Assembly (NCBI GenBank): GCA_031553225.1
Contig: JAVBLU010000046.1
Location: 1 to 9,469 of the forward strand
From: JAVBLU01 sp031553225
Lineage (GTDB): Bacteria; Bacillota; Clostridia; Christensenellales; UBA1750
DNA: 9,469 nt
Direction of reading: 5' to 3'
Of this stretch, positions 6,038-9,469 are shown in pieces; the stretch's first letter is position 1, and each line of letters begins with the position of its first letter. The position numbers and the translations under genes are program-made. The notes beneath the pieces were generated by a model, which saw nothing but the letters and a program-made list of their open reading frames with translations, ran no database searches and was not told the origin of the DNA.

Positions 6038-7867
6038 TCAAACCACCTCGATTGCGGGGACGTCCGCTTCCTTGAGCAGCTCGTCCTCCAGCGACGTTTG
6101 GATGTCATTGATGCGGCGGTACAGGCCTTCCTGCATGAGCAGCTGCTCGTGCGTGCCCTGCTGAACGATGGCGCCGTTCTCCAGCACCAGAATCTGGTCG
6201 GCCTCCTTCAGGGTGGTGATGCGATGGGAGACGATGAAGGTGGTCAGCCCCGCGCGGCGGTCTTTCAGGGCCTCGCGGATGGAAGCGTCGGTTTGGGTGT
6301 CCACGGCCGAGAGGGAGTCGTCGAAGATGAGGATGTCGGACTCCTTCATCAGCGTGCGGGCGATGGCCACGCGCTGTTTCTGGCCGCCCGAGAGGGTGAC
6401 GCCCCGCTCGCCCACCACCGTGTCGTAGCCCTTTTCAAAGCCGGTGGCGAACTCGTCCACGTGCGCAACGCGGCAGGCTTCCAGCATCTCCTCCTCGGAG
6501 GGGTTTTCCCGGGCCAGGGCGACGTTCTCGCGGATGGTTTTGGAGAACAGGAAGGGCTCCTGCAGCACGATGCCCACGCGCTTGCGCAGGTGGTGCTTGT
6601 TGATCTCGCGGATGGACACGCCCCCGATGCGGATGTCGCCCTCGGGCAGCTCGTACAGGCGCTGCAGAAGGTGCATCAGCGTGGACTTGCCGCTGCCCGT
6701 CGCGCCCAGAATGGCCACGGTTTGCCCGGGCTGCACCGTAAAGCTTACGTGGTTTAATACCGGCACGCCGCCGTCGTAGTGGAAGCACACGTCGTCGAAC
6801 ACGATCTCGCGCCGAAGGTCGGGGAACTGGCCGCCCTCCTCGTCCGCCTCGGTCTTTTTCTTAAGAATCTCGCCGATGCGGTCCAGGGACACCAGGGACT
6901 TGCCCAGATCGGTGAGGATGCGGCCGAGCTGGCGTATGGGCCAGAGGAGCTTGTCGATGTACAGAACGAACAGCAGCACGTTGCCGGCGGTGAGCTGGCC
7001 GCGTACGGCCATCATGGTGCCGATGCCCAGCACAAGCGCCACCTGCAGCCCGCACAGCAAATCGCTGGTGGACCAGTAAAACGCGCTGGTGTACAGCGAT
7101 TTGAGGGCCAGGTCGCGGTGGGAAACGAGCTTGCCGCCAAACTTATCGGACTCGAAGCGCTGCCGGCCGAAGGCGCGCACCACGCGCACGCCGGTCAGGT
7201 TCTCCTGCAGGGTGGCGGACATCGCGCCCTCGGCCTCCTCCGTGGCGCGCCAGCGCTTGATCACCAGACGGAAGAACAGCGAGGAGAACAGGAAGATGGC
7301 CGGAACGAAGCATACCGCCACCAGGGTGAGCGTGCCGCTGATGGGGATGAGCACGTACAGCGCGATGCCCACCAGAAACACCGCGCGGCTCATCTCCACA
7401 AGCTGCGAGGAGAGGAAGCGGCGCAGGGTGTCCACGTCCGAGGTGCAGCGCTGGATGAGGTCGCCCGTTTCCGCCTTCACGTGGTCGTTGTAGGTCCATC
7501 GCTGCAGGTGGCTGTACAGGCGGTCGCGCATGCGCTTGGCGATGGTTTCGCTGGCCAGGGCCGTGGTCATGTTGCGCAGATACATCAGCACGCCGCCCGC
7601 CAGGCTGAACAGCAAAAGCCCCGCGCCCAGCACGATCAGGTGCTCTAAGTAAAAGGAGCGGTCCCCCAGGGCGTTCATGGCGGACAGCAGGAAGGCGGGC
7701 ACTTTGGGCGGGATGCCCTGCAGCACCCAGTCCACCACGAAGCTGATGAACAGGGGGGTGGTCATCTCCACGGCGATGGAGCAGAACATAAGCAAAATAG
7801 CGACTAAGTACAAAAGCCCGTTGCCCTGAAGAAATTCGCCAACAAGGCGCAGTCGATACCGGTTCAA
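6038..7867 (-). CDS. Heterodimeric ABC exporter, subunit with degenerate Walker B (BmrC-like)
   Basis: First gene of the exporter operon, 609 residues. The six-helix transmembrane domain (about 15-320) is followed by an ATPase domain: Walker A GATGSGKS (388-395), Q-loop Gln436, canonical signature LSGGQ (492-496), Walker B ILIFD (512-516) followed by Asp517 instead of the catalytic Glu, and switch His548. Asp at this place marks the subunit that forms the non-hydrolysing (degenerate) site in heterodimeric exporters. The start is read as TTG at 7867-7865, behind an AAAGG at a rather long spacing (about 11 bases). An ATT six bases upstream (7873) would have better spacing, so the exact start is uncertain. 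The stop is one base from the next start, so translation is probably coupled. Transcription most likely begins at the promoter at 8324-8352 and passes the leader terminator at 8118-8148. Confidence 0.92.
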   Translation of the reverse strand: MNRYRLRLVGEFLQGNGLLYLVAILLMFCSIAVEMTTPLFISFVVDWVLQGIPPKVPAFLLSAMNALGDRSFYLEHLIVLGAGLLLFSLAGGVLMYLRNMTTALASETIAKRMRDRLYSHLQRWTYNDHVKAETGDLIQRCTSDVDTLRRFLSSQLVEMSRAVFLVGIALYVLIPISGTLTLVAVCFVPAIFLFSSLFFRLVIKRWRATEEAEGAMSATLQENLTGVRVVRAFGRQRFESDKFGGKLVSHRDLALKSLYTSAFYWSTSDLLCGLQVALVLGIGTMMAVRGQLTAGNVLLFVLYIDKLLWPIRQLGRILTDLGKSLVSLDRIGEILKKKTEADEEGGQFPDLRREIVFDDVCFHYDGGVPVLNHVSFTVQPGQTVAILGATGSGKSTLMHLLQRLYELPEGDIRIGGVSIREINKHHLRKRVGIVLQEPFLFSKTIRENVALARENPSEEEMLEACRVAHVDEFATGFEKGYDTVVGERGVTLSGGQKQRVAIARTLMKESDILIFDDSLSAVDTQTDASIREALKDRRAGLTTFIVSHRITTLKEADQILVLENGAIVQQGTHEQLLMQEGLYRRINDIQTSLEDELLKEADVPAIEVV

Positions 7868-8117
7868 AGGAATCGCAACCTTTCTGCGTGTATCCTTTAG
7901 GTCTATGTTATCCGAGCGGGCGGCGGTTTTTTTTCGCCCAAGGGCCCGCGCCCTCGCCCGCCCCGGCGGATGCGTATGATGAAACGGCCGGTCGCATCAT
8001 GGTTTTCTCACCTGCGCCTCGCTTTCCCATCTGCTTCAGATGCGTCAAGTGGACGTGCCGGAGGGATGAATCGCCCGCCGCCCCTGATCGGCGGCGTGCC
8101 CGGCTGCCCGCAAAGAC
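7868..8117 (-). other. Long untranslated region between leader terminator and ABC operon
   Basis: No gene is supported here on either strand, and no good promoter was found. On the minus strand it contains several hairpins: GCCGCC/GGCGGC (8077-8082 with 8090-8095) and CATCTG/CAGATG with a three-base loop (8028-8033 with 8037-8042). There is also a pair of mutually exclusive stems, GATGCG/CGCATC (7969-7974 with 7993-7998) and ATGATG/CATCAT (7976-7981 with 7995-8000). An A8 run (minus strand; T8 at 7927-7934) lies between GC-rich arms GGGCG and CGCCC. It is probably part of the structured 5' leader of the exporter mRNA. Confidence 0.4.
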
Positions 8118-8148
8118 AAAAAACCGCGGGCGCACGAGCGGCCCACGG
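8118..8148 (-). terminator. Leader terminator (attenuator) of the ABC exporter operon
   Basis: On the minus strand, CCGTGGGC (8141-8148) pairs with GCCCGCGG (8124-8131), 8 bp with one G-U pair and a nine-base loop, followed by six T (8118-8123). It lies 24 bases after the stop codon of the 34-codon leader ORF and about 250 bases before the first exporter gene. Confidence 0.85.
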
Positions 8149-8172
8149 TTGTTGCGATGCGGCGTCGTCCCC

Positions 8173-8277
8173 TCAGCAGGGCGGCCTAATCGAACATACG
8201 TTTGGGCCAAAGAGGCGCTTCTCTCCCGATGCGAACTGCGCTACGTTCATGCGGCGGCGGTTGGCTGGCTGATACAC
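8173..8277 (-). CDS. Putative leader peptide of the ABC exporter operon (34 aa)
   Basis: Small ORF starting with GTG (8277-8275), seven bases after a strong AAAGGGGG box (about 8285-8292), and ending with TGA at 8175-8173. It encodes MYQPANRRRM-NVAQFASGEK-RLFGPNVCSI-RPPC. The peptide is basic, with Arg7-9 and a terminal Arg-Pro-Pro-Cys; polyproline after Arg is a known ribosome-pausing motif relieved by EF-P. It lies between a consensus promoter and an intrinsic terminator, upstream of a BmrC/BmrD-type exporter operon, the same layout as the leader gene bmrB of B. subtilis. The frame is open upstream to 8364, but those codons precede the predicted transcription start (about 8317). An internal ATG (codon 10) is the alternative start. 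No similarity to a known protein is recognised. The role as a leader is inferred from layout. Confidence 0.5.
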   Translation of the reverse strand: MYQPANRRRMNVAQFASGEKRLFGPNVCSIRPPC

Positions 8278-8323
8278 GTCTCTTCCCCCTTTCGATTGCT
8301 CGCCCTTCCGGACGGCGATTCTC

Positions 8324-8352
8324 ATTATAGCAAGCGGTTCCATTTTTTGCAA
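8324..8352 (-). promoter_or_regulatory. Promoter of the ABC exporter leader
   Basis: On the minus strand, TTGCAA (8347-8352) and a perfect TATAAT (8324-8329) are 17 bases apart, with GC before the -10. The expected start is near 8317, giving a 40-nt 5' region before the leader ORF and an attenuated transcript of about 200 nt ending at the terminator at 8118-8148. Confidence 0.85.
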
Positions 8353-8445
8353 CCCCCATTCCAAACAATTGTGCGCCTTCTTTTTTCCCGCCGGGGCGGG
8401 CGCGTGTGCGCCGCGCTGCGGCCGGGGCGAACAAAACCGCCGCAG

Positions 8446-8477
8446 AAAAAGGATGGCCGGGACACCACATCCCGGCC
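8446..8477 (-). terminator. Terminator of the lipoprotein gene pair
   Basis: Minus-strand hairpin GGCCGGGA/TCCCGGCC (8470-8477 with 8455-8462), a perfect 8-bp stem with a seven-base loop. ATCC and then T5 (8446-8450) follow. It sits 13 bases after the stop codon of the downstream lipoprotein gene and separates it from the exporter leader promoter. Confidence 0.85.
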
Positions 8478-8554
8478 GACAAGCTGCGCGTTAGGGAATG
8501 GGCACCTTCTCCACCTGGTCGAACAGCTTGATGATGTCCTCGTCGCTCATGCTG
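8457..8554. repeat. Direct repeat, copy 1: 3' end of the lipoprotein gene and its hairpin
   Basis: This 98-base block matches 9275-9372 in the same orientation at 95 of 98 positions, offset 818 bases. It covers the last 64 coding bases (stop included) of the first lipoprotein gene plus 34 bases after it, including most of the terminator hairpin. Of the three differences, two are in the hairpin loop/arm and one is synonymous (Asp GAC against GAT). Confidence 0.95.
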
Positions 8555-9141
8555 ATCGGAGCGCAAATGTTCACCATGTCGCCGCCTACCTGCGCATCGA
8601 CCCATTTAGAGGTATAGCCGCTTTTCTCATCGGTTTTTCCGACATGCAGAATATAGTACGTGCGTCCATCCACCGAACGTATGTCGTTGGGGGCCCCGCT
8701 GTTTCGCGCTATAAACGCCGTTGCACCCTCCGGCGAGTAGAAGTTGAAATACGTCAACACGACGTAAGGATAATCGGTTCCCTCCATTCCTTCAGCGGTG
8801 TCTGTTCTTGCATACAGGGTGCTGACGTATGAATTGTTGCTTGAGATGGACCGAAACGCATACCCGCTGGGTACTTCCGAAAAACGCAGGTAAAATGTGC
8901 GCGTATGCAGATCATACATGGCGCGCCGTTTGATGAGGTCGGACTCTTTGTCAACCGCTTTCATGTAATCCTCGGCCTTAACGCCGGCGCTGTGTTCCTC
9001 GCGGGCAAGGGCCACATCCTTTACAAACGCTTCCTCCGATTCGTAGTGCAGGGGTAGAAACGACAGAGGCGCGGCTGGCGGCTTGCAGGCGGCCAGCGGC
9101 AGCGCAAGCAGCAGCAGGAAGGCCAAAACAGCCTTTTTCAT
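8491..9141 (-). CDS. Lipoprotein of unknown function, paralogue of the adjacent gene
   Basis: A 216-residue protein that I cannot assign to a named family. It begins with a lipoprotein signal peptide: MKK, a hydrophobic run, and the lipobox LAAC with the acylated Cys at 19. The mature protein should be anchored on the outer face of the membrane, with no further membrane segment. The mature part is rich in Tyr, Ser and acidic residues and ends in a strongly conserved SMSDEDIIKLFDQVEKV tail. This ending is loosely like the last strand and helix of DUF4367-type extracellular domains, a weak impression only. The start ATG (9141-9139) is supported by AGGAGGGAG just upstream and by the signal peptide; the frame extends to 9300, but that part has no signal. 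It is second in a tandem pair; the upstream copy has no effective terminator, so the two are probably co-transcribed. Single Cys192 in the mature domain is notable. Confidence 0.85.
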   Translation of the reverse strand: MKKAVLAFLLLLALPLAACKPPAAPLSFLPLHYESEEAFVKDVALAREEHSAGVKAEDYMKAVDKESDLIKRRAMYDLHTRTFYLRFSEVPSGYAFRSISSNNSYVSTLYARTDTAEGMEGTDYPYVVLTYFNFYSPEGATAFIARNSGAPNDIRSVDGRTYYILHVGKTDEKSGYTSKWVDAQVGGDMVNICAPISMSDEDIIKLFDQVEKVPIP

Positions 9142-9274
9142 CTCGCTCCCTCCTCTCATCATCACTGGAAGAACCGCAGCCGCAAACCCGGCGCGGAGCC
9201 GCGGCAGCCGTTGCCGCGCTGACGCAGGCCGGCAACGAGAGGCGAAGCCACAGGATAATAACTTCACAGAACGA

Positions 9275-9372
9275 CCGGGACACCACGCCCCGGCCGACAA
9301 GCTGCGCGTTAGGGAATGGGCACCTTCTCCACCTGGTCGAACAGCTTGATGATGTCCTCATCGCTCATGCTG
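9275..9372. repeat. Direct repeat, copy 2: 3' end of the upstream lipoprotein paralogue
   Basis: Second copy of the 98-base block at 8457-8554 (95 of 98 identical). Here the hairpin arms GGCCGGGG (9288-9295) and TCCCGGTC (9273-9280) still pair, through two G-U pairs, but the bases that follow on the minus strand (GTTCTGTGAAG) are not a U-tract. Terminator activity is probably lost, and transcription can pass into the next gene. Confidence 0.95.
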
Positions 9373-9469
9373 TATGGGGCGGAAATGGTCAGCATGTCAC
9401 CGTTCACTTCCGCGAAGACGGATTTTCCGTTATACGCGCTTTCCTTTTCGCCTACATGCAGGATATAGT
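9309..9469 (-). CDS. Lipoprotein paralogue, C-terminal part (cut by window edge)
   Basis: The last 53 codons of a gene that enters from beyond the right edge and stops with TAA at 9311-9309. The visible part opens YILHVGEKESAYNGKSVFAEV and ends in the same SMSDEDIIKLFDQVEKV tail as the neighbouring lipoprotein. Against residues 163-216 of that protein, the last 20 residues are identical. The preceding 32 residues match at about half the positions, with a two-residue length difference (for example WVDAQVGGDMVNICAPI against VFAEVNGDMLTISAPY; the Cys is replaced by Ser). It is therefore a tandem paralogue, presumably also a lipoprotein, although its N terminus is not visible. 167 bases separate its stop from the next start; that gap holds the degenerate terminator, a perfect GCGGCA/TGCCGC hairpin and a Shine-Dalgarno. 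Confidence 0.85.
   Translation of the reverse strand, partial: YILHVGEKESAYNGKSVFAEVNGDMLTISAPYSMSDEDIIKLFDQVEKVPIP

Noticed and set aside
6037..6108. Upstream extension of the second exporter gene by 24 codons
   Set aside because: The extension lies inside the first exporter gene and has no ribosome binding site, whereas the ATG at 6036-6034 has a GAGGTGG box and follows the partner stop by one base.
7911..7940. Plus-strand terminator at the T8 run (7927-7934)
   Set aside because: The T8 run lies between the arms GGGCG and CGCCC, that is in the loop rather than after a stem, and no plus-strand gene ends nearby.
8118..8317. T-box leader upstream of the exporter operon
   Set aside because: The terminator stem has a CCGCGG side, but the T-box sequence GGTGGnACCGCG and a specifier loop are missing, and the downstream genes are not amino-acid related.
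7888..8832. Plus-strand open frame of 314 codons across the exporter leader and lipoprotein gene
   Set aside because: It runs against two promoters, two terminators and a lipobox gene on the other strand, and its translation shows no domain.

Overview
The window looks like chromosomal DNA from a GC-rich Gram-positive bacterium, most likely a member of the Clostridia. The basis is: strong Shine-Dalgarno boxes, sigmaA-type promoters, many hairpin-plus-U-tract terminators, a Firmicutes-style pyrimidine nucleoside phosphorylase, a heterodimeric ABC exporter of the B. subtilis BmrC/BmrD type, a lipobox lipoprotein, and TTG/GTG start codons. The genus cannot be fixed from the sequence. No mobile element, CRISPR array or phage gene was seen.

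Left part (1-1704). The minus strand carries a strong promoter, a tRNA-Gly(CCC) with encoded CCA, and then the 5' end of tuf (EF-Tu), which runs off the left edge. Divergent from it, a plus-strand promoter drives a folded RNA of about 200 nt that ends in a strong terminator just before rsgA, a ribosome-assembly GTPase with a TTG start. No separate rsgA promoter is obvious, so the RNA is either an attenuator-type leader or a free small RNA.

Middle (1744-4194). A pyrimidine-nucleoside phosphorylase gene (minus) converges on rsgA. A gene-free GC-rich stretch of about 300 bases follows, then a small GNAT-like acetyltransferase (minus), then an unusually AT-rich gene-free stretch of about 330 bases.

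Right part (4195-9469, all minus). Two adjacent ABC exporter half-transporter genes form an operon. The complementary defects in their ATP sites (Asp for Glu after Walker B in one, LSTGE for LSGGQ in the other) identify a heterodimeric multidrug-type exporter. About 450 bases upstream is a complete attenuation-type leader: a consensus promoter, a 34-codon GTG-initiated ORF ending in Arg-Pro-Pro-Cys, and a terminator 24 nt after its stop. This resembles the ribosome-mediated attenuator bmrB of B. subtilis bmrCD and is the most interesting element of the window. Further upstream is a tandem pair of paralogous lipoprotein genes, the outer one cut by the window edge. Their last 64 coding bases (stop included) plus 34 downstream bases are nearly identical (95 of 98), although the adjoining coding sequence has diverged. 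This suggests local gene conversion or purifying constraint.
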